This document shows positions 9,434 to 18,309 of a stretch of DNA of 64,000 bases, piece by piece. The notes under the pieces were generated by a model, which saw only the letters and a list, made by a program, of their open reading frames with translations, was not told the origin of the DNA and searched no databases. The first letter of the stretch is position 1, and every line of letters begins with the position of its first letter. The translations under genes were made by a program, and so were the position numbers. Source of the stretch: Bordetella genomosp. 13 (lineage in GTDB: Bacteria; Pseudomonadota; Gammaproteobacteria; Burkholderiales; Burkholderiaceae_B); contig NZ_VEHL01000001.1 of the NCBI RefSeq assembly GCF_007679965.1, positions 744,001 to 808,000 on the forward strand, in the 5' to 3' direction.

Positions 9434-12400
9434 TGCCCGTACTCCCAATCGTCATCGAACAGCGAAGCCTGTTGGGGCCTCGGAGCTTGGCTGGCTTGCC
9501 AAGTAGTGAAAATCGTCACCGCGCGCGAGGCTGCGTTGCGGGTGGTTTGATCCGGGCCGTTCTTTTGCAGCCACTCCAGCAGCGGCTTGAGCGCGACATG
9601 TGGCTTGAAGTTTTCATTCTTTAGCGTGTCCGAAGCATTAATACCACTGCCATCCACGCAAGCCCCGATCAGCACCAGCGCTTGATCGAAATCGGAGGTG
9701 AGCTTGCGCTTGTGCCTGCCTTGCCATTCACGGGCGAAGTCCAGCGGCGCAGTGCGTGTGAAGACTTTCTTCACCTCGCTGCACCAGCCGCGCTGCACGA
9801 AGTCATCCGGCGTGGTGATGCTGCCGCGCAGGAACTTCTGCAACTGGTCGCGCTTCAGCTCAGTGGCCGCGCCGAACGTGCGCAGGAATTGGCGCGTCAT
9901 GGGTTCGGCGTTGACCGGCGGCGGTTCCGCACTCTTGTTGGCATCCTCGTCGATCAACTGATTGATACCGATCAGGGCTTCGCGGACTGAGATGGTACGG
10001 CCTTCATCCACATACACCTTGCCGTAGTGGCGCGAGAAGTATTCCAGCGCCTTGCCGCGCCGGATGACCTGAATGTCAGCGGCGGGCAAGCCTTCCTTGG
10101 CGTGGTTTTCCAACGTCGCCTGCAACTGGCGAACGTCGGCCATCACCTCGCGGCGCATGCGGCCCCAGCTCACCGGCTTGGGTTCTTCGGTGCGTTTGCG
10201 GCAGACGTGGATGATGTCGTACTCGATGGTCTTTGAACCGAACTCGCCTTCGCCCTTGGTTTCGTCGGAGCGGATGGGATACGTCGCTTCAAGGTAGTAG
10301 CCCGCGTCGAACAGCGACTCCAGCACCGCCACCCACGGCTCATCTTCGCTGTGGTGGAAAGTGAAGGCCAGAATGCCGCTGGGTTTGAGCACGCGATGCG
10401 CTTCGCGCCAGCACTGCGTGAGCAGGCGCTGGTAGAAGCTATCCGGGTCTTCCGGTTCACGTGCGCGGTTGGCAACCGCCTCCAGCGACTTGGGCGTGTA
10501 ATCGGCGCGGAAGTAGTCGGGGTACTTGTCCTTCAGCGCGAGGCGCAGCCAAACGTAGAAGAAATCCGCCAGCTCTGAGTAGTGCAGCAGGTCACCAAAC
10601 GGAGGGTCAGTAATCACCAGGTCAACGGTTTCATCGCCGAGACTGTGAAGGTCTGTCGATGATGCACAAAGCACATCCGCTCCCAATACAGGGTCTCCCG
10701 TGCGGACCTTCTCGCTCTTTCCTGTAATTTGCCCCCCCAGAGCGGGATACGTTCGTCGCAGACTCTCTGCGTTGACAGCCTCCCAAGGCTCTGCACTCCA
10801 CTCCGCGCCTTTTCTCAATACTTCGATAGTTGACAACCACGGGCCATAGCCCATCGGAGGGAAGACGCCAACTTCAATGACGTTGCTCTTCGGATGAAAG
10901 TTGTTGTTTGAAAGGGCAGGAGCCAACTTGTCCAGTTTGATGTGCCAGAACGAAAACATGTTCTGATTTCGTAGGTGGTTCTGGAATGCTCCGAGAACAT
11001 ATTCCCTAGTGGCCCAGTCATAAGCGCCTACATTCACGATTGCCTTGAGCAACTGGGCATGCACCAGCATCTGGCGTGCGTTGAACATATCTGACCAGTT
11101 CAAATAGCCGTGCTGCGGAAGCGGTTGGCGCTGGTGCGTCATGTGTCCAAACGGAATTGCGCTACGAGGCCAGTAGTCCTTCAAATCGGAGTCCTTACGC
11201 TCCTCCCATTCCTTGAGAGCTGTGTCGTACTGCTTAGCGAAGGCACTATCGGCAGCAGAAAAGAAGCGGCCTCCATAGGGTTTTCCTTCGGCATCGCGCT
11301 TGGGTGCATAACCCTGGACTGCGTAAATGTTTGATGGTGCCGTCTTCTTAGTTGCTTCAATGGCGGCGACGATAGGCTGCACAGTGCCACAAGCCGCGCA
11401 CGCGAAGTTTGCAGGCTTTGGAACGGTGCCTTTCTCCGGCGCAAATGTGACGCCCATTTCCGGGTCGGTCACTTCATCCGGCAACACGCCGCGCACTTCC
11501 AACAAGCGAATATTCGCAGCGCGTGCCGCGTCCCATCGCGTGGTCGCCGCCACGTCGTCCTGCGCCGAACCGCCGTAGGGCTGGCCGTTCGCGTCCTGCT
11601 TGGCTTCGCCCGCCAACCATTGCGGATGCACCAGCAGGCTCAGTTCCACCTTTTTGTTTTTGCCCTTGCCGAGATTAGCCATCGCCGTGTAGCCGCAGTG
11701 CGGGCAGATCACGCCCTTCTTGCGGTCGAGCACGGAATACGGCGGTTCGGTGGGCGCAACGTAGAACGGCGCATCGGGTGCCATGCGCGCGGCTTCTTCC
11801 TCCACATCGAACGCCTCGCCGCACTTGCCGCAGGTGTGCTGCCACGATTTCACCGTCAGCGTCTTCACCGCCATCACCGGGCTGGTCATGATCGGCGTGC
11901 GATGACCGCAGCCTGTCACCTGACAAGGGCCGTGCTTGGCCCAGAAGGTGTAGATGATCTCCGGGCCTTCGTAGCGGTAGTCCTTGCGCTCGTCGCGCGG
12001 GATGGCGAGCGGATCGAAGTCGGCGGGCATCGCCTTGTTCGTAGGCAGATGCGTCCACTTGCCTTTTTCGCCCTGCGGGCCGTCGCAGTAGTAGTACGGC
12101 ATGATCTGCGGCTTGACCTCGGCTTCGATGTCAGCAAGGAGCTTCTTCACTTCCTCCAGATCGACATTGGCGAGTTCCTGCCTGACCACGAACCATGCGA
12201 CCGGGTTGAGGTCGTTGCCGATCATCTGCATGCCGAGGCGCGAGCCTTCCACCAACGTGGTGCCGCCGCCCATGAAGATGTCCGCCACCTTCAGGTGCTT
12301 GAATGCGCCTTTCTTCTGATGGTTGGCGTAGTAGTTGTCCCACACCAACTTGGCCGCGTGCGAAGGGTCGTCCGGCGCTTTGGTCGCCGCCGCGATCAGC

Positions 12401-12639
12401 ATCGAGCGGAACACGCTGGAACGCCGCCGCGCCCACCATTTGGACATCTGGTAGATGGGCTTGCCCGCATTGCCTTCAATGATCGCCACCTGATTGACCG
12501 GCAGGATGGGGAAATCCACCTCCAGACAGGTCTTGGGGCGGTTGGGGTCGTTGAAGTCCACCGTTTCCAGCGCGACGGCCTTGCCCGCGCCCACGGCCTT
12601 GGCGACTTCTTGTGCGAGTAGTTCTTTCTTGGCGGCCAT
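9430..12639 (-). CDS. DUF1156-type DNA adenine methyltransferase (PglX-like role)
   Basis: 1069 aa from the ATG at 12639; an in-frame TTG at 12648 is the alternative. An N-terminal DUF1156-like region with MSKWWARRRSS is followed by SAM motif I, DIFMGGGTT (residues 120-128), and DLNPVAW (143-149). Zinc-ribbon Cys pairs lie at 239/244, 270/273, 312/315 and 414/417. The catalytic motif DPPF is at 678-681, followed by a second half of the Rossmann fold. It should methylate adenine (or cytosine N4) to mark self DNA. The order motif I, insert, motif IV is alpha-like, which puts target recognition in the middle. The segment for residues about 434-674 has much lower GC than both flanks, as if swapped in. 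It is coupled to its neighbours in the operon. Confidence 0.88.
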   Translation of the reverse strand: MAAKKELLAQEVAKAVGAGKAVALETVDFNDPNRPKTCLEVDFPILPVNQVAIIEGNAGKPIYQMSKWWARRRSSVFRSMLIAAATKAPDDPSHAAKLVWDNYYANHQKKGAFKHLKVADIFMGGGTTLVEGSRLGMQMIGNDLNPVAWFVVRQELANVDLEEVKKLLADIEAEVKPQIMPYYYCDGPQGEKGKWTHLPTNKAMPADFDPLAIPRDERKDYRYEGPEIIYTFWAKHGPCQVTGCGHRTPIMTSPVMAVKTLTVKSWQHTCGKCGEAFDVEEEAARMAPDAPFYVAPTEPPYSVLDRKKGVICPHCGYTAMANLGKGKNKKVELSLLVHPQWLAGEAKQDANGQPYGGSAQDDVAATTRWDAARAANIRLLEVRGVLPDEVTDPEMGVTFAPEKGTVPKPANFACAACGTVQPIVAAIEATKKTAPSNIYAVQGYAPKRDAEGKPYGGRFFSAADSAFAKQYDTALKEWEERKDSDLKDYWPRSAIPFGHMTHQRQPLPQHGYLNWSDMFNARQMLVHAQLLKAIVNVGAYDWATREYVLGAFQNHLRNQNMFSFWHIKLDKLAPALSNNNFHPKSNVIEVGVFPPMGYGPWLSTIEVLRKGAEWSAEPWEAVNAESLRRTYPALGGQITGKSEKVRTGDPVLGADVLCASSTDLHSLGDETVDLVITDPPFGDLLHYSELADFFYVWLRLALKDKYPDYFRADYTPKSLEAVANRAREPEDPDSFYQRLLTQCWREAHRVLKPSGILAFTFHHSEDEPWVAVLESLFDAGYYLEATYPIRSDETKGEGEFGSKTIEYDIIHVCRKRTEEPKPVSWGRMRREVMADVRQLQATLENHAKEGLPAADIQVIRRGKALEYFSRHYGKVYVDEGRTISVREALIGINQLIDEDANKSAEPPPVNAEPMTRQFLRTFGAATELKRDQLQKFLRGSITTPDDFVQRGWCSEVKKVFTRTAPLDFAREWQGRHKRKLTSDFDQALVLIGACVDGSGINASDTLKNENFKPHVALKPLLEWLQKNGPDQTTRNAASRAVTIFTTWQASQAPRPQQASLFDDDWEYGQ

Positions 12640-12651
12640 CAGCCACAATCC

Positions 12652-13641
12652 TTACTTGGTCAGCTCGACGAAAGGCGACAGCACTTCCAGCAGCGACAAG
12701 CCGCCATGAGTGAGCGTTGGATAGCCGCCTTGGCTGCGCCACTTCCTGCGGCCCAAGGCCAACAGGTGCGCGCCGTGGGGGCTGTTGATCTGCAATGCCA
12801 CGGGCGGCACGAAGGGGCCGGTATCGCCTGTGCCCATCTTGCTGCGCGAGCTTCCGAACGCCTGCTTCAGGAACTGGCCCACCTCGCCATCCGCATCGGG
12901 AAAGTAGCCGGTGGCCGCGTAGCCGTGGTCAGAGGTGATGACCAACCGCCGCCTGGTGGCGAGACGTTCGACGAAACTCCAGAAGTCGTCGCTGCTCAGT
13001 TGCTCGGCAACGTCCTTTGTCAGCGGTTCCAGCCCTTGGCCTTGGCCCGCGATGTCGTGCAGCTTGGCGTCGGGCCAGTGGTGCCAGAAGATCTGGTTCG
13101 GCGCGCTGCCGATCAGGGCTTGGCAGTCCTTCCACGGCAAGTCCACGGTTTCGGTGTTGGCGGCTTGCAGTTTATGCGCGAGGCCGCCACCGTTGTTCTG
13201 AAGCCTGCTGCGGCTACTGAAGCCGAGCGCGCGGGCAAACTCATCAGTTTCGCCGGGCAGTTCGGATGCGCAGGCGGCGACCTCGTGCGTGGTGAAGCCA
13301 TGTTCCTTAGCGCCCTGCAACAGCCACGGCAATTCGCGCAAAGACAGGCCGTCGAGGATCAACACCGCCTTGGCGCTGAAGGGCTCGGCCCACCAGCGCA
13401 CCAAGCGATCCGAGGTGCGTTCGACGCTGTCACCGAAGGCTTGCCACAAATCCCAGCCGCTGGAGGAGAGGAATAAATCCAGTGCGCTGATCTCGCGGTC
13501 ACGCCGGACGACCTCGCTGGGCGCATTGCCTGCGGCCAGTGGTTTACGAGCTATTTCGACGGCTTGCTCAACGATGACGCGCCAAGCATCGGCGTCGGAG
13601 CCTTGGGTCAGGGCCTGCAAGGCGCTGGCGGTCAGTGTCAT
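12652..13641 (-). CDS. PglZ-like alkaline-phosphatase-superfamily protein
   Basis: 329 aa, short for PglZ, which often exceeds 600 aa. The fold markers are an early acidic site, VLILDGLS (Asp97), the ITSDHGYA motif (Ser237, Asp238, His239) and a late THGG (His312). These match metal ligands of the alkaline-phosphatase superfamily seen in PglZ, the one protein shared by BREX/PGL systems and needed for defence in characterised cases. The ATG overlaps the DUF499 stop (TGATG). The usual large N-terminal part is missing, leaving a near-minimal catalytic core. Confidence 0.8.
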   Translation of the reverse strand: MTLTASALQALTQGSDADAWRVIVEQAVEIARKPLAAGNAPSEVVRRDREISALDLFLSSSGWDLWQAFGDSVERTSDRLVRWWAEPFSAKAVLILDGLSLRELPWLLQGAKEHGFTTHEVAACASELPGETDEFARALGFSSRSRLQNNGGGLAHKLQAANTETVDLPWKDCQALIGSAPNQIFWHHWPDAKLHDIAGQGQGLEPLTKDVAEQLSSDDFWSFVERLATRRRLVITSDHGYAATGYFPDADGEVGQFLKQAFGSSRSKMGTGDTGPFVPPVALQINSPHGAHLLALGRRKWRSQGGYPTLTHGGLSLLEVLSPFVELTK

Positions 13642-16373
13642 CAGTCGTCCTCCTTCTCAAGGTTCAGCTCGAAGCTCATGCCTTCAGGCAGCTTTTTGAG
13701 CAGTTCCTTGAGCTGCGCGCCCGTGATCTGTGGGCCTTGGGCGGTGGACACCTTGATGGATACCTCCGCGACCTTGGTGGCGGGGCCAATGCCCCAGCCT
13801 TCGATCTTGCCGATCAGGTTGAGCGGCGATGTGGCCGGGTTCGACAGCGGCGTGCGCGGCTTGGTGGTGGTGCCATCGCCACCGAAGATGCCGCCAGGCG
13901 TGGGAGCGGGCGAACCACCCGGTGTGGGTTCGGACACGCCTGGCGCGGGGGCAGCGCTACCGGTCGGATATGCGTCAGCCGGCGGCGGCGCGGGTGGCGT
14001 GGTGCCACCCGTTGCGGGCACGGCCGAGGGCAGCATCACGAACACGTCGTCGAGGTGGCGGCCCGTGAGCGAAAGCTTGGGGCGCAGGCGCCGCCACGCG
14101 GCGTTCTCGTCCTCGCCCGGGTTCGTTTGCAGATACTCCATGCCGCGCACGTTGATAGCGACCTTGCCCTTGGCACACAAGCGTAGCAAGCGTTCCTTCA
14201 TCGCCGTTTCGCCCAGCCACGGGATGCAGTCCTGCCCGGAAGGGCGTGGCTCTTGCAATTCACGCAGCAGCTTGCCGACCGATTCGTTGTTGCTGGCGTA
14301 TTCGAACACTAGATCCTCGAAATCCTCCGGCACGAACAGGTCGCCGGTCAACGCCTCCTCGATGGCTTCGGGAATTTGCGAACCCTGCTTGTCGAGACGT
14401 TCGACGCTGAACTTGCATTGCGCGGGGTCGGCGAAGTTCCAGCGTTGCAGCACGGCAAAGCGGTCGAAGCGCTTCTTGAGGTTGTCGCGCAGGGTGTTCT
14501 CGAACTCCTTGTGCAGCCTCTTGTATTCGGGGTTCTGCCCGCCCCATTCCTGGGCCTTCATTTCGGCGCGGGCGAGGATGAGCAAGTCACGATCCATGAA
14601 GGAGTTGGTGCTGCCCGCACGCGGCAGCAGGAAGCGCACGGTGTTGCGACGCTTCTGCAACTGGTCTTTGAGCCAGCGGCCCAGCGTGGCGTCGAGCTTG
14701 TCGGCCTCCTCGGGCAGCACGAGGATGGGCAGGCGGTCATCCCACTTGTCGGGTTGCTCGGCTTCGTCGAGTGCCGTCCACGGATCGTTGACCCACGACT
14801 TCGGCAGGGCGATCACGCGGAAGGTTTTGACAACTTCGTCGCTGCCGCCGATGACGTAGCGCACCTGCTTGGCGAGCTGTGCCTGATCCCCGCTGTCGGC
14901 GAACAGTTTGTCGTTGCGGGCGTAGGCCATGAGCTTGGCGCGCGGGTTCTCCTCCTCGCGGAACAGCAGTTTGGTGCCATCCTGATGGATGTTGAAGCTG
15001 TTCTCGACGATGGTGGCCAGCTCGACCTGGAAGGCGTTGTCATCCACCGGCTTGTCACGGGTGATGTCCAGTTGCAGCGTGGCAGGTTCTGCTCCGGCGA
15101 GGTTGCCGACGGCAATCGAGCGCAGCCACAGCGCGCTGATGATTTCTTGCAGGTGTGGCGCGATGCTGGCGTGGTCATGCCGAGCCTCCTGCACCGAGAT
15201 GATGTTCTGTTGTGCCTTTTCGCGCAGCGTGCGGTGGTGCTGGTTGGCGACCGCTTCGAGCAGCGCGCCGATACCTGAGGTGTCATCGTCCAGCCGGAAG
15301 TCTGCGGCAGTGAGCACCGGTACGGCCTCGCCACGGCTCTTGTAGAGGTTGGCGAGGATGCGGATCAGGTCGCGCGTTTCCTGCGCGTCGGTGGCGATGA
15401 GCACCTGTTCTTCGAGCAGGCGCAGCAGGTGCGGCGCGTAGGGCCACGATTCGGTGAATTCACGGCGCTTGCGCTCCTGTTCGGCGGAAGGCACATCGAG
15501 CAGCCGGAAGGATTCGGCGACGTGTTGCGCGACCAGCGATTCGATGGTGCCGCTGGCGATCTGTAAGCGGTTGTCGAACAGACGGTGCAGCAGCATTCGG
15601 CGACGATCCTGCTGGATGCGCTCGGCGCTGCCACCTGCCTTGAAGTCGATGGCGACCGGGTTAACGCGATGCACCTGCTGATAGGCGTCGCTGCCGCCGT
15701 TGCGCACCGAGATCACCAGCACCAGCAGGTCGGGCCGCTCCTTGGCGATCTCCGAAAGAATCTGGATGAAGTTGAACGCCCAGTTCTTCCACGGGTACTG
15801 CTTGGTGTTGGTCAGGCCGTCGTACCAAGTCTGGAACTCATCCAGCAGCAACATCGTCGGCTTGTTTTCCAGCAGTTCAATTATGAGCTTGTCGGACGGG
15901 ATTTCCGTCTTGGATGTGCCTTGACCTTCCCATTTGCCTTTGATGTAGGTGCCGTGAGGGTGGTTCTCGAACAGCACATCCCACAGGAATTTGTAGCGGT
16001 GGCGATGCAGGCTCTCGCCGATGACGTGCATCCCGTCGCGCAGGGCGATCTTGCCGATGTTGGCATCGGCCAGCGTGGTGGACCATGCGTTGAGCCATGA
16101 GCTGGTCGAGGCGGGGTCAGTCACCGCGTGGTAGAGCGCGGCCATCAAGTGCGACTTGCCGAGGCCCCGTTCGCCGATCACAACCACGGGGCGACCTTGG
16201 CTGGGGCCGACGGCCTCGATGCCTTTCAGCAAATCGTGCGTCGGATAGGTGATCTCCAGAAACTGCTGGGCTGCGATCTGGGTTGCGCCCGTGTGCTGGT
16301 CGTTGGACAGCTCAATGGCCGTGCCCTTGAGGCGCTTGCCCCGGAACTCTTCTCGTAGTGTCAGGCCCAGCAT
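13641..16373 (-). CDS. DUF499 P-loop ATPase (BrxC/PglY-like)
   Basis: 910 aa. The AAA-type ATPase has Walker A GERGLGKS (residues 67-74) and Walker B TMLLLDEF (173-180). A long helical region follows, then a Pro/Gly/Ala/Thr-rich linker (about 775-835) and a small C-terminal domain. Known DUF499 proteins are the large ATPase partners of PglZ and a methyltransferase in BREX/PGL loci, where they are called BrxC or PglY. This one is shorter than most BrxC proteins. It starts on a TAATG overlap with the HTH gene and ends on TGATG with the PglZ-like gene. A role as the assembly or DNA-sensing motor is likely but inferred. Confidence 0.85.
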   Translation of the reverse strand: MLGLTLREEFRGKRLKGTAIELSNDQHTGATQIAAQQFLEITYPTHDLLKGIEAVGPSQGRPVVVIGERGLGKSHLMAALYHAVTDPASTSSWLNAWSTTLADANIGKIALRDGMHVIGESLHRHRYKFLWDVLFENHPHGTYIKGKWEGQGTSKTEIPSDKLIIELLENKPTMLLLDEFQTWYDGLTNTKQYPWKNWAFNFIQILSEIAKERPDLLVLVISVRNGGSDAYQQVHRVNPVAIDFKAGGSAERIQQDRRRMLLHRLFDNRLQIASGTIESLVAQHVAESFRLLDVPSAEQERKRREFTESWPYAPHLLRLLEEQVLIATDAQETRDLIRILANLYKSRGEAVPVLTAADFRLDDDTSGIGALLEAVANQHHRTLREKAQQNIISVQEARHDHASIAPHLQEIISALWLRSIAVGNLAGAEPATLQLDITRDKPVDDNAFQVELATIVENSFNIHQDGTKLLFREEENPRAKLMAYARNDKLFADSGDQAQLAKQVRYVIGGSDEVVKTFRVIALPKSWVNDPWTALDEAEQPDKWDDRLPILVLPEEADKLDATLGRWLKDQLQKRRNTVRFLLPRAGSTNSFMDRDLLILARAEMKAQEWGGQNPEYKRLHKEFENTLRDNLKKRFDRFAVLQRWNFADPAQCKFSVERLDKQGSQIPEAIEEALTGDLFVPEDFEDLVFEYASNNESVGKLLRELQEPRPSGQDCIPWLGETAMKERLLRLCAKGKVAINVRGMEYLQTNPGEDENAAWRRLRPKLSLTGRHLDDVFVMLPSAVPATGGTTPPAPPPADAYPTGSAAPAPGVSEPTPGGSPAPTPGGIFGGDGTTTKPRTPLSNPATSPLNLIGKIEGWGIGPATKVAEVSIKVSTAQGPQITGAQLKELLKKLPEGMSFELNLEKEDD

Positions 16374-16639
16374 TACTTCCGCACTCCATCGTTCGTTTGG
16401 CCATTGGCCGTGTCGTCACCCCCGCGCGCGGCGTCGAGCCCTTCCACCGACTGCTGCTTGATCCAGTTGTCAATGTCTACACGCGAGAACCGCCACGTCC
16501 CGCCAACTTTGAAGGCTGGGATCTTCTTGGCCCCGGCCAGCCTGTAGATCGTCCGCTCAGTGACCTTCAGGTAGTCAGCGACCTGCTTGACGGTAAGAAT
16601 TTCGCCTTCGCTACTGTGTGTGGGCATGGTGGTGGCCAT
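16373..16639 (-). CDS. Excisionase/MerR-type helix-turn-helix protein, first gene of the operon
   Basis: 88 aa. The motif LTVKQVADYLKVTERTIYRL followed by IPAFKVGGTWRFSRVDIDNWI is the standard excisionase-family (HTH_17) winged helix. As the first gene of the defence operon and coupled to the ATPase gene (TAATG), it is more likely an operon regulator or DNA-recognition subunit than a true excisionase, but a role in island excision is not excluded. Two in-frame ATGs exist, at 16639 and 16627; neither has a strong ribosome binding site. Confidence 0.8.
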   Translation of the reverse strand: MATTMPTHSSEGEILTVKQVADYLKVTERTIYRLAGAKKIPAFKVGGTWRFSRVDIDNWIKQQSVEGLDAARGGDDTANGQTNDGVRK

Positions 16640-16660
16640 TCGAGGTCAAACAACGGAAGG

Positions 16661-16669
16661 ATAGTACAA
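16661..16669 (-). promoter_or_regulatory. Possible extended -10 of the BREX-like operon
   Basis: On the minus strand this reads TTGTACTAT, with TG one base before TACTAT, about 20 bases upstream of the HTH gene. No clear -35 was seen. The surrounding 16640-16740 is AT-rich, unlike the genes on either side. Confidence 0.3.
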
Positions 16670-16771
16670 AATTTTCCAGTTCGAACGAGGATTGCGTATT
16701 GCATGTGTTTTTTAGGAAGGCTGGCTAACAAGAATGTTTATGACCGTTCCTCAACGGAAATAAACCAGCGA

Positions 16772-17634
16772 CTATCTTCCGAGGTAGACGGCCGTAATCT
16801 GCAGGCGTTCGTGGCCCAATTCACGGCTGATTACCTGCCGTGCTGCGGTATCCTGGGTTCGTTGTGTATCGTTCAGCGTCCTGACGGGTGGTCCACCCGC
16901 TGCTGGTGGAGGCCACCCCATCAGAGCCTCATAACGGCTTTGCGCGTACTGATGGCGAAGGCCATGCATATGACTCAGACCCGCCGCCTTGCATTGCCCA
17001 TCGTAGACGTGCCGCTGCTGGATGTAGGTCTTGTCTGCCGGGATCAGTGATCCTGTGCCCGCCAAGTGGTGTGCTGCGTGGAGCGCGTCGCGTTGCTCTG
17101 TCGTGGTGATGGGCACCATGCGCTCACGCCCGCCCTTCGTCCACGATCCTTTGAGGGCAATGTGGTCACCCCGATCCGCATAACTGGGCTGGAACTTGAT
17201 GGATTCTTCTCGGCGCAGGCCAAACGCGGCCTGCAGTTGCAGGCTCATGCGCAATGGACATCGGTGATCTGATCAAGTGCGGATCCCAGCTCACGGGCCT
17301 TGCTGACGTTGGTCACATAGCGGCGCTCGGCCACGCCAAGCTGCATGTTGTTCGCCGGCAAGATGCCAGACTTGCTGATCTTCTCGGCCCACCAGCGCAG
17401 GTGAGAAAGCCGATTCTTGATAGTGCCGGACGACAAGCATTCTCCCTGCCAGCGTTCTAGCAGCGCCTGGACGTGCTTTCCCTTGAGCGACGAGGCTTTC
17501 ATTTTCCGGAAACCGGCCTCCCGCAGTTGCCGCGCGGCCAGCGACAGCGAACGCATCCGGTCGGCCTGTGTGGTGTAACTGCCGTCGCGGTTGCGCTGAC
17601 ATAGCTGTCGCAGGGTGTAGGTCAAGTCGTCCAT
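16772..17634 (-). pseudogene. Second tyrosine recombinase (Integrase_1 type), frameshifted
   Basis: The N-terminal half (ATG at 17634 with GGAGG 7 bases upstream) runs to DQITDVHCA and stops near 17245. The C-terminal half continues from about 17251 as RMSLQLQAAFGLRREESIKF to GHERLQITAVYLGR at 16772. Joined, they form a SAM-like DNA-binding domain plus catalytic domain of the kind found in many islands, with HGLRHQYAQSRYE and the terminal Tyr context. The two frames meet at one point, so a single small indel broke the gene. The catalytic half could be made only by re-initiation. Confidence 0.75.
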
Positions 17635-17689
17635 CGTCTGGCCTCCAAGCAAAGCCCAGTACCGCGTAGTCCTGAAACTCAATGGTTAG

Positions 17690-18120
17690 TGTTGGTGCCA
17701 GCTCGCCAAGGCGAGATCCCGTGAGGGCAAGGGCATGGTGTTCAGGAGACACCAGAGCCTCGAATGAGGCGTCCGTCCTGCTCCCTGCTGGAAGCCTGGA
17801 CGGAGGAACTACAAGACGAAAGTGATGCGAACGTGGACGAGTCCTCCTATGAACTGAGTGGGATGAGAAAAGCAGCGGGAGCCCTGTGCATTGCGCACAG
17901 GCAATTGCCGCAAAGGACAGTGAGCCAGGCGGCGCGGTAGGGATGAGTTCAAACAGACGAAGAAGGCTCAACCCTGGGTAGGGCCAGTATGCGGTCGGAG
18001 CCTGGGCATACCTGGGGTGGTTCCGCCTTGACGGGCCAGCGCTTAGAGAAACCTGCGCTGTTGGGGTTGCCGATGTACGAAGCCCATCGGTCTTGGCAAC
18101 TGTTCGGTCATTGTAGGGCG
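17690..18120 (+). ncRNA. Structured-RNA-like region, possibly a group II intron 5' fragment
   Basis: Successive local helices can be drawn: TCCGTCC 17772-17778 with GGACGGA 17798-17804; CCTGTGC 17883-17889 with GCACAGG 17895-17901; GTATGC 17987-17992 with GCATAC 18006-18011; AGCGC 18038-18042 with GCGCT 18055-18059; and nested GTTGCC/GGCAAC and CCGATG/CATCGG within 18066-18100. The style recalls domain I of bacterial group II introns. I see no domain V hairpin and no reverse transcriptase, so at most this is a truncated copy. Strand is assigned on that resemblance only. Confidence 0.35.
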
Positions 18121-18136
18121 GCCATCATCATGTATG

Positions 18137-18217
18137 CCGCACACAATAGGATCTAGCGTTCGCTCGCATTGTTGCTAGAGTGTGCGGGGCCGTCACTGCG
18201 GCGTGCAGTGACGCCCC
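18137..18217. repeat. Two adjacent inverted repeats
   Basis: CCGCACAC (18137-18144) pairs with GTGTGCGG (18180-18187), with inner TCTAGC/GCTAGA. Next to it, GGGGC-CGTCACTGC (18186-18199) pairs with GCAGTGACG-CCCC (18205-18217) with one bulged C. The second is a strong hairpin and may terminate the minus-strand gene ending at 18310 or bound the RNA-like region. No T-run follows on either strand. Confidence 0.45.
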
Positions 18218-18309
18218 GTTTCGCGGCAGCATTTACTAAGCAGGATGCGGCTGCCATCCCCTGGCCTGCATTGCCTGCGCTGCGATGTCCCCAGCATTCG
18301 TCGAGGTGT

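Larger units (their letters stand above)
17635..18309. other. Gene-free stretch in the island
   Basis: These 675 bases lie between the integrase remnant and the STY4528-type gene and show no convincing coding frame. They hold a dense set of short inverted repeats (17772-18100, see the structured-RNA entry) and two larger dyads at 18137-18217. Confidence 0.5.

Noticed and set aside
11620-12621. Long + strand frames opposite the methyltransferase and other island genes
   Set aside because: They are antisense frames typical of high-GC DNA, without recognisable domains or ribosome binding sites.
4154-16639. DISARM or a plain type I/III restriction system
   Set aside because: No DUF1998 protein, phospholipase-D-like protein or HsdS/HsdR-type subunits. 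The PglZ-like and DUF499 proteins point to BREX/PGL instead.
17690-18300. A complete group II intron
   Set aside because: No domain V hairpin and no reverse-transcriptase frame nearby. At most a truncated copy.
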